Notes: a model not told the origin generated them from the letters alone. Counted from the first letter of the stretch, positions 25,796 through 34,463 are shown. The stretch is 64,000 nt of DNA from Roseiarcus sp963829505 (GCA_963829505.1 CAWHIL010000003.1:1550001-1614000), one strand, 5' to 3'. Numbers and translations: made by a program.

Positions 25796-26658
25796 CCCCA
25801 TGGCTTGCCCATGAGCCCGTTGGGCCTCACCGCGAGGAAGACCATCAGGGCGACGAAGATGGCGAGATAGGTGATGTCGCCGTAGGCGTGCAGAACGGTG
25901 AGCCCCACCAACTCGAGCATGCCGAGAATGAAACCGCCGGCGATCGCCCCCCCGACGACGCCCGCGCCGCCGATCATCACCATCATGAAGGCCTTGATCG
26001 AGATCGGCCCGCCGATGCCGGAATTGACGCCGGTGATGGTGACGAGGAGGCCGCCGACGAGGCCCGCCAGCATGGCGCCGAGCGCGAAGCCGACAAGCCC
26101 GTAGAATTGCACGGGCACGCCCATGAGCTGCGCCGCCGTCCGGTCCTGCGCCATGGCGCGCATCGCCCGGCCGGGCTTGGTGAACTGCATCATCAGGATG
26201 AAGGCGACGATGAAGGCGACCGCGAGGCCCGCGACCAGAATGCGGTCCCAGGGCAGGATGAGATTGTCCGCCATGAAGACGCCGCCGACGATCTTGCGCA
26301 CCCCGCGCTGCTTCTCGCCGAAGATGAGCAGGATCGCGGCGTCGAGGAAATAGGCGATGCCGGCGGCGAGCAGCATCGTACTCTCCTCGCGCTCCGAGCG
26401 GCGGATCACGGTGCGGAAGAGGAAGCGCTCGACGAGCCCGCCGAGGATCGCCAGCGTCACGGCGGCTGCGAGCAGGGCCACGACGAACGGCAGCTTCATC
26501 AGGCCGTAGATCTCGTAGACGACGAAGCCGCCGAGCACATACATCTGCCCGTGGGCGAAATTGAGCACGTTCATGAGGGCGAAGATGAGCGTCAGACCGA
26601 GCGCGATCAGCGCGTATTGCGCGCCGAGATAGAGCCCGTTGGCGATCACCTGCTCCAT
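25792..26658 (-). CDS. ABC importer permease, LivH type
   Basis: A 288-residue permease starting MEQVIANGLYLGAQYALIAL at 26658. Hallmarks are GLTLIFALMNVLNFAHGQMYVLGGF near residue 25, the coupling segment RAMRAMAQDRTAAQLMGV and a C-terminal VFLAVRPNGLMGKPWG, all standard for LivH. About eight membrane helices are expected. A large open frame reaching back to 28728 is an artefact of GC-rich DNA. It is separated from the binding-protein gene by a 230-base repeat-rich gap and couples to the livM-like gene by an ATGA overlap. Confidence 0.93.
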   Translation of the reverse strand: MEQVIANGLYLGAQYALIALGLTLIFALMNVLNFAHGQMYVLGGFVVYEIYGLMKLPFVVALLAAAVTLAILGGLVERFLFRTVIRRSEREESTMLLAAGIAYFLDAAILLIFGEKQRGVRKIVGGVFMADNLILPWDRILVAGLAVAFIVAFILMMQFTKPGRAMRAMAQDRTAAQLMGVPVQFYGLVGFALGAMLAGLVGGLLVTITGVNSGIGGPISIKAFMMVMIGGAGVVGGAIAGGFILGMLELVGLTVLHAYGDITYLAIFVALMVFLAVRPNGLMGKPWG

Positions 26659-26689
26659 GCCGTGACTGTCCCTCGCGAATAGAACGAGC

Positions 26690-26885
26690 CGGGATTGGCG
26701 TCCTTCTTCCCCGGGGGAGAGGAGTGGCCGGGCTCCGACCCGGCCTTGTTGCCGAAGGCGACGGATGAGGGACCGCCGAGCAAACCCCTCATCCGGCCGC
26801 GCCTTCAGCGCGTCCACCTTCCCCCTGAGGGGGAAGGGTCGCCCCCTCGCCCCTGACCCTCTCCGGCGAGGGAGAGGGGCATTCG
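26690..26885. repeat. Intergenic repeat between binding-protein and permease genes
   Basis: The gap has CCGGGCTCCGACCCGG, CCTCATCCGGCCGCGCC, CACCTTCCCCCTGAGGGGGAAGG and CCTCTCC/GGAGAGG blocks, several of them self-complementary. It resembles 23880-24000, where the middle block is disrupted by an inserted palindrome. Folded in the mRNA it could help set the higher level of binding protein relative to permease, as in many ABC operons; this is inference. Confidence 0.7.
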
Positions 26886-26888
26886 GCG

Positions 26889-28085
26889 TCAGTCCACGTT
26901 GGCGATGAACAGCGTCTCGAACTTGCCGTCCTTGTATTCGTTGACGACGAGCGGCACCGCGAGTTGGCGCTTCTGGCCGAACGAAGTCGAGCCGACGTAG
27001 TGAAGCCTGGCGCTTTCGTCCTTGAGATAGGGGTTCGGCGCGGCGAATGCGTCCATCGTCGACTTGAACTCCGCGATATCGTCGATCGCCTTCGGGTTCG
27101 CCTTCAGCGTGTCGACGATGTATTCGAGCGCGTACACCTTGGTGTTCAACTCGTCGTTGTATTCGCCGAACTTCTTGGTGTAGCGGTCGATGAACTCCTC
27201 CATCGCCTTCGATCTGATCGCCGGCGTCGAAGCGCCGCCGACGGAGATGAAGCCGTTGGCGAGCTCGCCCGCGCCCTCCTCGAGCACCTTGGCGTCCTGC
27301 GCCGTCTCGGTCGAGATGAGGCCCTTGAAGCCGAGTTCGCGCGCCGAGCGGATGAGCAGCGGCGCGTTGGCGGGCGCCACGCCCGACAGCACGAGAAGAT
27401 CCGGGTTCAGCTTGACGATCGGCGTCAGGACCGGCGTGAAGTCGCGCGTGTCGTTCTGGTAGGTGTCCTTGTCGGCGACGATCTCGAGGCCGAGCGCCTT
27501 GGCGGCGGCGACGCCGTTGTCGCGCTGGCTCAAGGGGTCGGACTCGTTGGCCGCGACGAAGGCGACCGTCTTCACGCCCTTGTTCTCTTTCAGGTACTTG
27601 TAGATCGCCGGGCCGGATTGATAGCTCGCGACCATGCCGAGCACCGCGTTCGAGGCGGGCTTGGTGTAGAGCTCTTTCGGGAAAGCGTACGGGAAGTAGA
27701 TGATGCCGGCCTTCTCCGCGACCGGCCGCACCGCCGCAGCCCCGTCGTCGACGTTCGGCCCCACGACGTAGTGGATGCCCTCCTGGGCCATCTTCTCCAT
27801 GCCGGCGATGGCGCGCTTCGGATCCTTCTGATCGTCGAACGTGACGACGTCGACGTCGTAGGTCTTGTCGCCGATCTTCACGCCGCCTTGCGCGTTCCAC
27901 CACTCGGCGAGCGTCTGCATCGAGCGGACGTTGGAGGTGCCCCAGGCGGCGGCCGGCCCGCTGGTCACGCCGACGAAGCCGATCTTGAGAACGGGATTGG
28001 CCGCATCGGCGGGAGCGGCGGCTGTAAGGGCGAGGAACGACGCGAGCCCGAGGAGGCCGGCGCGGACAGTCGTGCGGGGGGTCAT
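26889..28085 (-). CDS. ABC importer substrate-binding protein, amino-acid/amide type
   Basis: A 398-residue periplasmic protein with a cleaved signal peptide (about residues 1-28, ending APADA). It has the type I fold of the Peripla_BP_6 family: VLKIGFVGVTSGPAAAWG at the start, VVGPNVDDGAAAVRPVAEKAGI in the ligand cleft, then VAFVAANESDPLSQ. It heads the importer operon. Asp-rich cleft segments do not identify the ligand. The regulator is divergently encoded 287 bases upstream, with two candidate operators between. The hydantoin-racemase-like gene at the operon end suggests amides, hydantoins or D-amino acids as candidates. Confidence 0.92.
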   Translation of the reverse strand: MTPRTTVRAGLLGLASFLALTAAAPADAANPVLKIGFVGVTSGPAAAWGTSNVRSMQTLAEWWNAQGGVKIGDKTYDVDVVTFDDQKDPKRAIAGMEKMAQEGIHYVVGPNVDDGAAAVRPVAEKAGIIYFPYAFPKELYTKPASNAVLGMVASYQSGPAIYKYLKENKGVKTVAFVAANESDPLSQRDNGVAAAKALGLEIVADKDTYQNDTRDFTPVLTPIVKLNPDLLVLSGVAPANAPLLIRSARELGFKGLISTETAQDAKVLEEGAGELANGFISVGGASTPAIRSKAMEEFIDRYTKKFGEYNDELNTKVYALEYIVDTLKANPKAIDDIAEFKSTMDAFAAPNPYLKDESARLHYVGSTSFGQKRQLAVPLVVNEYKDGKFETLFIANVD

Positions 28086-28181
28086 TTCGAAAAGTTCCTC
28101 CGGGTTCGGACCGCGGCGCGCGAAGGGCGAGGATCGCGCGCCGCGCGGGACGAGCGACAGGCTGCGTCCCGGACACTATTC

Positions 28182-28214
28182 TGTCAACAAGAAGAAGCAT
28201 GATTGTCGACAATC
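28182..28214. promoter_or_regulatory. Two candidate GntR/FCD operators between importer and regulator
   Basis: GATTGTCGACAATC at 28201-28214 is a perfect 14-base palindrome. A second related site, TTGTTGACA on the minus strand (28182-28190), has its centre about 21 bases away, two helical turns. Both fit TTGTYGACA, similar in style to operators bound by FCD-type GntR regulators. The minus-strand TTGACA within the second site could serve as a -35 box for the importer operon, so binding would block it. The rest of 28086-28371 shows no other gene. Confidence 0.6.
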
Positions 28215-28371
28215 CGCCAAAATATGTGCACAAGCGCAAGGAAGCGGCACGCCTCTGGCGACGAAATCGCCAAACATCGGCTTGGGCCGACCGGGGCGAA
28301 TCGTGACTATGAGGGACAACAAGACTCGTGCCGGGACCGCCGGCCGGTCCTGGGAACTGAAGGGCGAAGCA

Positions 28372-29067
28372 ATGGCGCTGATCGAGGACAGGCTTCGTCG
28401 GCCGCCGTCCGACGCGGAGATCGTCGAGCGCGTCGTGACCGCGGTGATGGAGCAGAAGCTCGGCGCCGGCGCCAAGCTTCCCGAGGCCGCTCTTTGCGAG
28501 GCGTTCGACTGTAGTCGCACGCAGATCCGGCGCGTGCTCGTCGTGCTCGCTGAGCGGGGCGTGGCCACGCTTCATCCGAACCGCGGCGCGTTCGTCGCGA
28601 GCCCCGATGCCGACGAGGCGCGCGACGTCTTCGAGGCGCGCTGCGCGATCGAGCGTTCGATCGTGCTTGCGGCGGCGGAGCGGATCGGGGCGGCCGCGCT
28701 CGCCGATCTCAGCGACAACGCGCGCCAAGGCGGCGCGGCGGAAGCCGGCGGCGACCGGAGCGAGGCGATCCGCCTCTCAGGGCAGTTTCATCTCCGCCTC
28801 GCGGAAGCCGCCGGCAACGCGGTGCTGGCGAAGTTCCTCGAGGAACTGGTGGCGCGCACGTCGCTGATCATTGGCCTCTATGGGTCGCGCGCCGGGCGCT
28901 CCTGCCACGAGGACGACCACGCCGCGCTGGTCACGGCGCTCGAAAAGGGCGAGGGACAACGCGCGGCGGCGCTCATGGAGGCGCATCTCGGGCACATCGA
29001 GGCGCACCTCGACATCCGCGATCCGGTCGAAGCGCCGGCCGACATTCGGCGCGTCTTCGCAAGATAG
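28372..29067 (+). CDS. GntR-family regulator with FCD ligand domain
   Basis: A 231-residue transcription regulator. The winged helix-turn-helix is LPEAALCEAFDCSRTQIRRV, then LAERGVATLHPNRGAFVASP, at about residues 35-80. The C-terminal FCD domain shows metal-site residues in FEARCAIERSIV, GQFHLRLAEAAGN and HEDDHAALVTALEKG plus AHLGHIEAHL. The ATG at 28372 follows AGGG at 8 bases; an in-frame ATG at 28309 would add 21 residues. It is divergent from the importer operon and probably represses it until the substrate, or a product, binds the FCD domain. Confidence 0.85.
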   Translation: MALIEDRLRRPPSDAEIVERVVTAVMEQKLGAGAKLPEAALCEAFDCSRTQIRRVLVVLAERGVATLHPNRGAFVASPDADEARDVFEARCAIERSIVLAAAERIGAAALADLSDNARQGGAAEAGGDRSEAIRLSGQFHLRLAEAAGNAVLAKFLEELVARTSLIIGLYGSRAGRSCHEDDHAALVTALEKGEGQRAAALMEAHLGHIEAHLDIRDPVEAPADIRRVFAR

Positions 29068-29096
29068 CGCGAGAGCGCGCTCCCTCTCGAGCCGCC

Positions 29097-30815
29097 TCAT
29101 CCCTCGATGGTGACGGCCGCCGGCGCAAGCACGGTCGGCCTGCCGCGCGGCGCCCGGTGCCGCGCCGGGGCGACGAGGAAGGTCGGCTTCGGAGGCTCGG
29201 TCAGGAACTTGTGCGCCTGCGCCTCGGCCACCTGATCGGCCTTGGTCACCCGGGCGCGAAGGCGCTTCAGTTCGAGCAGCGACTGGAGGAGGAAGGTTTC
29301 GACCACCCGGCCCATGTCGGCGGCGTCGTCGAAGATGTTCCAGGCGAACGCGCCGTCGCGCTTGCGTTCGTGCCCGACCTCCTGCATCGCCTCGAGAAAC
29401 GCCATGCGGTTCTCCGGATCGAGCCGGTACTCGACGGTCACCAGCACCGGCCCCTGGTTGTCGTCGACATGCAGCGGGAAGACACGGTCGCGGTAGTGCA
29501 TCGAGGGCGTCAGGTCGAGCGCGGCGGCGCTCTGCAACGTGCGGTTCAGGGTTATGAGCATGGCGACGAGAGCCCCGGCCGCCGCGATGTTCAAAGCGGT
29601 CGGCACGCCCCAAAGGCTCGCCGCCTCGCCCCAGAGGGCGCTGCCCGCCGTCATGGCGCCGAAATAGGCGGTGAGCAGAATGGCCATCCCCCGCCCGCGC
29701 ACCCAGTCGGGCAACGCGACCTGGGCCGAGACGAAGAGCGTCGTCATCATCACCGTCCATGACGCCCCTGCGACAAGGCTCGCGGCGAACGACAGCGCCG
29801 GGGTCTGCGCCGCCGCATACATCGCAAGCGCCGCGATCGTGCCGATCGTCGAGAACATCGCCAGCCGGTCCGGGCCGAACCGCTCCTTCAACCGCCCGAG
29901 CGCGAGCGAGCCGAGGATCGACCCGACCCCGATCGCGCCGAGCAGCACGCCGTAGAGGGCGGCGCCATTTTGCATTTCCTTGCGCGCCACGAGCGGCAGG
30001 AGCGCCCAATAGGCGCTGCCGAACAGGAAGAAGGCGACGGCGCGGATCAGCGTCGAGTCCATGTCGCGATTGTTGCGCACATAGCGCAGGCCCGTCTTGA
30101 CGGCGCTCGTCAGCCGCTCGGCCGGCAGCGTCTCCTTCACCCTGACGGGGCAGCGCCACCAGACGATTGCGGCGACGATCGCGAGGTTCCCCGCGACATA
30201 GCACCAGAAGGGAAGGTCGATGCTGAAGGCGGCGATCGCGAGACCGCCGAGCGCCGGGCCGACGGCGCGGCTGACGCTGTAGGAGGCGTTGTTGACGGCG
30301 ATGGCGCTGTCGAGTTCTTCCTTCGGCACGAGCCTCGGGATGACGAGCTGCCAGACGGGCGCGGCGAGCGCGCCCCCGGCGCCGAGCGCGAACGTCGTCC
30401 AGAGAAGGTTCATCGGCGTCGCCGCCTTGGCGCTGACCACCGCCGCGAAGACGATCGAGATCGCCGCGACCGCGACCTGGGCGCCGATCAGGAGGCGCCG
30501 CGAGTCCAGGATGTCGGCGAGCGCGCCTGCCGGCACGGTGAGGAGGAACATCGGCAGCATGGTCGCCACCTGCACCGCCGACACCATCATCGGATTGGGA
30601 TTGAGGCTGGTCATCAGCCAGCTCATCGACGTGTCGAACATCGCAATGCCGACGTTCGAGAGCGAGCTTGCGACGAGGATGACGGTGAAGGCGCGGCTGG
30701 CGAACACGCCCCAATGCGATCGCGCGCTCCTCGGCGGGTCCGCAGTGGGCAAGGGCTCGGTCGTCAAGGAATGGGCTCCCGCCGTCCCCGGAAGGGGATA
30801 AGCGAAGGGGGACAT
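29097..30815 (-). CDS. MFS exporter (EntS/MFS_3 type) with C-terminal ABM-like domain, copy 1
   Basis: About 570 residues. The first 400 form a 12-helix MFS_3 exporter (SRAFTVILVASSLSNVGIAM, VPAGALADILDSRRLLIG). Residues after about 425 form a soluble tail (VLVTVEYRLDPENRMAFLEA, ERKRDGAFAWNIFDDAADMG) resembling the antibiotic-biosynthesis-monooxygenase fold that many MFS_3 proteins carry. The ATG at 30815 is chosen for length; one at 30875 is possible and neither has a clear ribosome-binding site. A paralogue with the same tail is at 31893-33533, beyond a universal stress gene. The substrate is unknown. Confidence 0.82.
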   Translation of the reverse strand: MSPFAYPLPGTAGAHSLTTEPLPTADPPRSARSHWGVFASRAFTVILVASSLSNVGIAMFDTSMSWLMTSLNPNPMMVSAVQVATMLPMFLLTVPAGALADILDSRRLLIGAQVAVAAISIVFAAVVSAKAATPMNLLWTTFALGAGGALAAPVWQLVIPRLVPKEELDSAIAVNNASYSVSRAVGPALGGLAIAAFSIDLPFWCYVAGNLAIVAAIVWWRCPVRVKETLPAERLTSAVKTGLRYVRNNRDMDSTLIRAVAFFLFGSAYWALLPLVARKEMQNGAALYGVLLGAIGVGSILGSLALGRLKERFGPDRLAMFSTIGTIAALAMYAAAQTPALSFAASLVAGASWTVMMTTLFVSAQVALPDWVRGRGMAILLTAYFGAMTAGSALWGEAASLWGVPTALNIAAAGALVAMLITLNRTLQSAAALDLTPSMHYRDRVFPLHVDDNQGPVLVTVEYRLDPENRMAFLEAMQEVGHERKRDGAFAWNIFDDAADMGRVVETFLLQSLLELKRLRARVTKADQVAEAQAHKFLTEPPKPTFLVAPARHRAPRGRPTVLAPAAVTIEG

Positions 30816-31017
30816 GGCGGACCAATCCGCCGATTTCAAGTCGCCCCGGGACGTCCCGCAGGGACGTTGCGCCATGAGCGGCGGGGTCCTAAGAAAGCCT
30901 TAAAACAACGCGCTTTCAATGGACACGGAACGACGACCGCGCCGGCGCTCCTGGCGCGTGAAGGAATTGCCTTTTGTCCTGGCGCCTTTCGGGGTCCCTC
31001 GGGCGCCCTTCGTGGTC

Positions 31018-31851
31018 ATGGAGGACGGATTGGATCTTTCCACATTGATGGTCTGCATGCGCCCCGGCCGGCCGCACGCCGGGCCGCTCGCGGTCGCGGC
31101 AGACCTCGCGGAGCGGCTGGGGTCAGGCGTTATCGGCATCGCGGCCCATCAGGTCTCGGCCCACCCCGGCGTCCGCGGCGCGGGCCTCGTCGAGCCGCAC
31201 GACTACGAACCGCACCGCTTCGCCGAGCAGGCGGCGGCGGCCGAGCAGGAGTTCCGCGCCAGGCTCGGCGCCAAGGCGCTCGAATGGCGGGCGCAGATGA
31301 CCTTCGGGCCGGCGTGGGAGTTTGTCGCGGCGGAAGCGCGCGCCGCCGACCTCGTGATCGCGGCGATCGACGGCGCCGATCATTCGGTCTTTGCCTCGGG
31401 CCAGGCGGAGGTCGGCGATCTCCTGATGCGAATGGGCCGGCCCATCCTCATCGTCCCGCAGGGCGCGTCGGGCTTCGCCTTCCGGCAGGCGCTCGTCTGC
31501 TTCAAGGACGCGCGCGAGGCCCGCCGGGCGCTCGCCGACGCGCTGCCCGTGCTGAAGGCGATGACGCGGGTGAACGTGGTCGAAATCGTCGAAGGCGGCG
31601 GCGAGGCGGCCGAACGGCGGCTCGGCGACGTGAAGGCATGGCTCGACCGCCACGGGATCAAGGCGGACTGCGCGGCGGCGAGCTGCGACGGAAGCCTCGC
31701 CGAAAAGCTTGACGCTTCCGCGCGCGACCTCGACGCCGACCTCATCGTCGCGGGGGCCTTCGGCCACAGCCGCCTGCGCGAATGGGCCTTCGGCGGCGTG
31801 ACGCGGGACCTTCTCCTGCGCGGCGAACGCTGCGTGCTCGCGTCTCATTAG
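31018..31851 (+). CDS. Tandem universal stress protein (UspA family)
   Basis: A protein of about 277 residues with two Usp-type domains. The second ends with GAFGHSRLREWAFGGVTRDLL, which matches the ATP-binding G-x2-G-x9-G-[S/T] motif; the first domain has the matching VIAAIDGADHSVFASGQAEVGD but a poorer motif. The start is uncertain: ATG at 31018 fits the Usp fold, while one at 30919 adds 33 basic residues. It is 41 bases upstream of the second MFS_3 gene on the same strand and divergent from the first, so a stress-linked export locus is suggested. Confidence 0.8.
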   Translation: MEDGLDLSTLMVCMRPGRPHAGPLAVAADLAERLGSGVIGIAAHQVSAHPGVRGAGLVEPHDYEPHRFAEQAAAAEQEFRARLGAKALEWRAQMTFGPAWEFVAAEARAADLVIAAIDGADHSVFASGQAEVGDLLMRMGRPILIVPQGASGFAFRQALVCFKDAREARRALADALPVLKAMTRVNVVEIVEGGGEAAERRLGDVKAWLDRHGIKADCAAASCDGSLAEKLDASARDLDADLIVAGAFGHSRLREWAFGGVTRDLLLRGERCVLASH

Positions 31852-31892
31852 CCTCTCGACGGACGCGGAGCGAGGACGAAGAATGGCCGCGC

Positions 31893-33533
31893 ATGGATAA
31901 GCCTGTCCCGGAAGCGCCCGCCGCCGAAGAGGCGTGGCTCGGCGCGTTCGCGCACCGGCCCTTCGCCGTCCTCTGGCTCGCCAGCGCCGTCGCGCTCGTC
32001 GGAATCGCCATGTACGACACGGCGTCCGGCTGGCTGATGACGACGCTTGCGCTCGAGCCGCTCGAAGTGTCGCTGGTCCAGGTCGCGACCACGCTGCCGA
32101 TGTTCCTCTTCACCCTGCCGGCCGGCGCGCTCGCCGACATCGTCGATTCGCGCCGGCTGATCCTCTTCAATTCCTGCGTCATCGCCGTGCTCGTGGCGAT
32201 GTTCGCGGCCCTCGTCTTTTTCAAGCTCGTGTCGCCGGTCCTCCTGCTCGTGAACACCTTCGTGCTCAGCGCCGCATGGTCGGTGAACGCGCCCGCCTGG
32301 CTTGCGGTCCTGCCGCTGCTCGTCCCGCGTTCCGACCTTGCGGGCGCGATCGCGGCCAACGGCGTCGCCTACAATCTGAGCCGCGCGCTCGGCCCCGCGC
32401 TCGCCGGCGTCGCGATCATCCATACCGGCCTTTCGACGCCGTATTTCGTCTTCGCGGCGACCAACGTCTTCGTGGTCGCAGCGCTCCTCATCTGGCGCCA
32501 GCCGGTCAAGCGGACCGCCTCCCTGCCGGCCGAGCGGCTGAGCGGCGCCGTGCGCACCGGCATCCGGCATGCGGCCAACAACCCTCTCTTCCGCGCGACG
32601 CTCATCCGCACGCTTGCCATCTATCCATTCACCGCGGCCTATCTCGGGCTCATGCCGCTGATCGCCCGCGCGTCCGGCGAAGGCGCCGAGCATTACGGCT
32701 TCCTGCTGAGCCTCGTCAGCGTCGGCGCCATCGCCGGCTCGCTCGCCCAGCGCATCCTGCGCAAGTTCGTCAACCTCGACTGGCTGACCGTCCTCGGCTC
32801 GCTCGGCACGGCGGCGACGCTCGCCCTGTTCGGCACGAGCCGCGATTTCGCGGTCCTCGCCGCGGCCTGCGTCTGCGGGGGCTTCGCCTGGGTGCTGATC
32901 CTGACGAGCCTCTATGTCTCGGCGCAGAACGTCCTGCCGGGATGGGTGCGGGGCCGTGGCCTTGCGATCTTCCTGACTGTCATCTTCGGCGTGGTCGCCG
33001 CCTTCAGCGCGCTCTGGGGCCAGGCCGCGGCGACCTTCGGACTCGATCGCGCGCTCATGGCCGCCGCGGCGGGGGCGCTGATCGCCATCCCGCTGAGCTG
33101 GCGCTGGAAACTGCAACAGGCCGAGGCGATCGACCTTTCGCCCTCCCTCCACTATCGCCGTCCCGAGGCCGTCGAGGAGATCGCCGACGACCGAGGGCCG
33201 GTTCTGGTGAAGATCGTCTATTTCATCGACGCCGAGGGGCGGGACCGCTTCCTGCATGCGATCGACGAACTCGGCGAGCAGCGGCGGCGCGACGGCGCGT
33301 TCGCCTGGGGCGTGTTCGAGGACATGGCCGAGCCCGGCCGGTTCGAAGAGGGTTACATGATCGAATCGTGGCTCGAGCTCCTGCACTTCCGCGAGCGCGT
33401 CACCAAGGAGGACCGGGTCGTCGAGGACACGATCCGGGAGATGCTGACGAAGCCGCCGGAGATCGCGTTTCTCGTCGCGGGCGAGCGCCATCCGCTCCGG
33501 CGCCTGCGCCGCGAAGCCGCGGCCGGAGCCTGA
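31893..33533 (+). CDS. MFS exporter (EntS/MFS_3 type) with C-terminal ABM-like domain, copy 2
   Basis: A 546-residue paralogue of the gene at 29097-30815. The exporter part has FAVLWLASAVALVGIAMYD, LPAGALADIVDSRRLILF and GWVRGRGLAIFLT; the C-terminal tail (VLVKIVYFIDAEGRDRFLHA, EQRRRDGAFAWGVFEDMAEP) corresponds to the same ABM-like domain. Both paralogues keep the DGAFAW block. The stop codon is 3 bases before the TTG start of an oxidoreductase gene, so they are co-transcribed. The substrate is unknown; MFS_3 members export siderophores and drugs. Confidence 0.85.
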   Translation: MDKPVPEAPAAEEAWLGAFAHRPFAVLWLASAVALVGIAMYDTASGWLMTTLALEPLEVSLVQVATTLPMFLFTLPAGALADIVDSRRLILFNSCVIAVLVAMFAALVFFKLVSPVLLLVNTFVLSAAWSVNAPAWLAVLPLLVPRSDLAGAIAANGVAYNLSRALGPALAGVAIIHTGLSTPYFVFAATNVFVVAALLIWRQPVKRTASLPAERLSGAVRTGIRHAANNPLFRATLIRTLAIYPFTAAYLGLMPLIARASGEGAEHYGFLLSLVSVGAIAGSLAQRILRKFVNLDWLTVLGSLGTAATLALFGTSRDFAVLAAACVCGGFAWVLILTSLYVSAQNVLPGWVRGRGLAIFLTVIFGVVAAFSALWGQAAATFGLDRALMAAAAGALIAIPLSWRWKLQQAEAIDLSPSLHYRRPEAVEEIADDRGPVLVKIVYFIDAEGRDRFLHAIDELGEQRRRDGAFAWGVFEDMAEPGRFEEGYMIESWLELLHFRERVTKEDRVVEDTIREMLTKPPEIAFLVAGERHPLRRLRREAAAGA

Positions 33534-33536
33534 GCT

Positions 33537-34121
33537 TTGCGGGTTCTCGTCGTCCACGCCCATCCGCTGAAAACGAGCTTTCTGTCAGCGGTCCACTTGC
33601 GACTCGTCGAAGCGCTCGAGGCCGGCGGGCATAGCGTCGACGACCTCGACCTCTACGCGGAGGCGTTCGATCCGGCGCTCTCGGCCGGGCAGATGCGCGT
33701 CTATGTCGACGTGACGAAGAACACGCAAGAGGTCGAGGGCTACGTCGAGCGGTTGCGCGCGGCGGAAGCGCTCGTCCTCGTCTTTCCCGTCTGGTTCGAC
33801 GGCCTGCCGGCGATCCTGCAGGGATATTTTCAGAGGGTGTTCGTGCCGGGCGTCGCGACCGTCATCGACGCGGACGGCGTCTTTCACGCCAACCTTCAGC
33901 ACATTCGCCGCATCGGCGCCGTCTGCGCCTACGGCGAGAGCCGGTCCGACGTCGCGCTGAAGGGCGACCCGGCGCGCCGCTTCGTGCGCGACAACATCGG
34001 CGTGCTGATCGATCCGGAAGGGCCCTTCGACTATTACGCCCTCTACAACATGAATTTCTCGACCGAGCCGCGCCGCAAGGCTTTTCTGCGCCGCGTCGCC
34101 CGGGCGTTCGCGAAGTGGTGA
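33537..34121 (+). CDS. Flavodoxin-fold NAD(P)H oxidoreductase (NQO1/KefF-like)
   Basis: A 194-residue protein of the Flavodoxin_2 family. It starts LVVHAHPLKTSFLSAV (the FMN/FAD phosphate-binding region with HAHP), then LVLVFPVWFDGLPAILQGYFQRVF, the quinone-reductase signature near residue 80, and GAVCAYGESRS. It probably reduces quinones or drugs with NAD(P)H in the cytoplasm. The start is TTG at 33537, 3 bases after the MFS exporter stop, indicating one operon; a redox step paired with export is plausible but unproven. Confidence 0.88.
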   Translation: MRVLVVHAHPLKTSFLSAVHLRLVEALEAGGHSVDDLDLYAEAFDPALSAGQMRVYVDVTKNTQEVEGYVERLRAAEALVLVFPVWFDGLPAILQGYFQRVFVPGVATVIDADGVFHANLQHIRRIGAVCAYGESRSDVALKGDPARRFVRDNIGVLIDPEGPFDYYALYNMNFSTEPRRKAFLRRVARAFAKW

Positions 34122-34188
34122 CGACGGCCTTAAATCTTGTCGGTCGTTTCGGTCGAAGACATCGCGACGCGGAAGACAGGTCCGTATC

Positions 34189-34422
34189 TCATGACGGCGA
34201 GCAATTGCGCTCGAAGTCGCCGGACGGAATGGTCCTGATGTAGGCGACGAGTCCCCGCCGCTTGCGCCCAAACGCCTTGCGGGCGACCTCCGCCGCTTCG
34301 ATCGAGGCAACCGCCGCGACAGGCTTGCCGTGACGGGTGATGGTCACGAACTCCCCCTTGAGCGCCGCGTCGACGAGGTGGGAGAAACCGGCTTTGGCCT
34401 CCTTGAGGTTGACGGTTCGCAT
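34189..34422 (-). CDS. Phd/YefM-type antitoxin without a toxin gene
   Basis: A 77-residue protein with the Phd/YefM opening MRTVNLKEAKAGFSHLVDAA, then EFVTITRHGKPVAAVASIEA, the DNA-binding and dimer part, and a basic C-terminal half (RKAFGRKRRGLVAYIRTIPS) that would bind a toxin. Downstream, where a PIN or RelE toxin gene is expected, only about 60 bases remain before the convergent oxidoreductase gene. It is therefore an orphan antitoxin, either left from a lost module or acting alone as a repressor. A palindrome 16 bases upstream of its start may be its operator. Confidence 0.75.
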   Translation of the reverse strand: MRTVNLKEAKAGFSHLVDAALKGEFVTITRHGKPVAAVASIEAAEVARKAFGRKRRGLVAYIRTIPSGDFERNCSPS

Positions 34423-34437
34423 GGGGCCGATCCGGCC

Positions 34438-34463
34438 TAAAGTGGTCAGATGTGGCCACTTTA
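34438..34463. promoter_or_regulatory. Palindrome upstream of the orphan antitoxin
   Basis: Perfect 8-base arms TAAAGTGG and CCACTTTA with a 10-base spacer lie just upstream of the antitoxin start at 34422. Phd/YefM proteins typically repress their own promoter through such palindromes. No experimental support can be read from the sequence. Confidence 0.55.

Noticed and set aside
25792..28728. A 978-residue open frame on the minus strand
   Set aside because: Only its last 288 residues (LivH-like) are real. The rest lies out of frame over the binding-protein gene and through a repeat.
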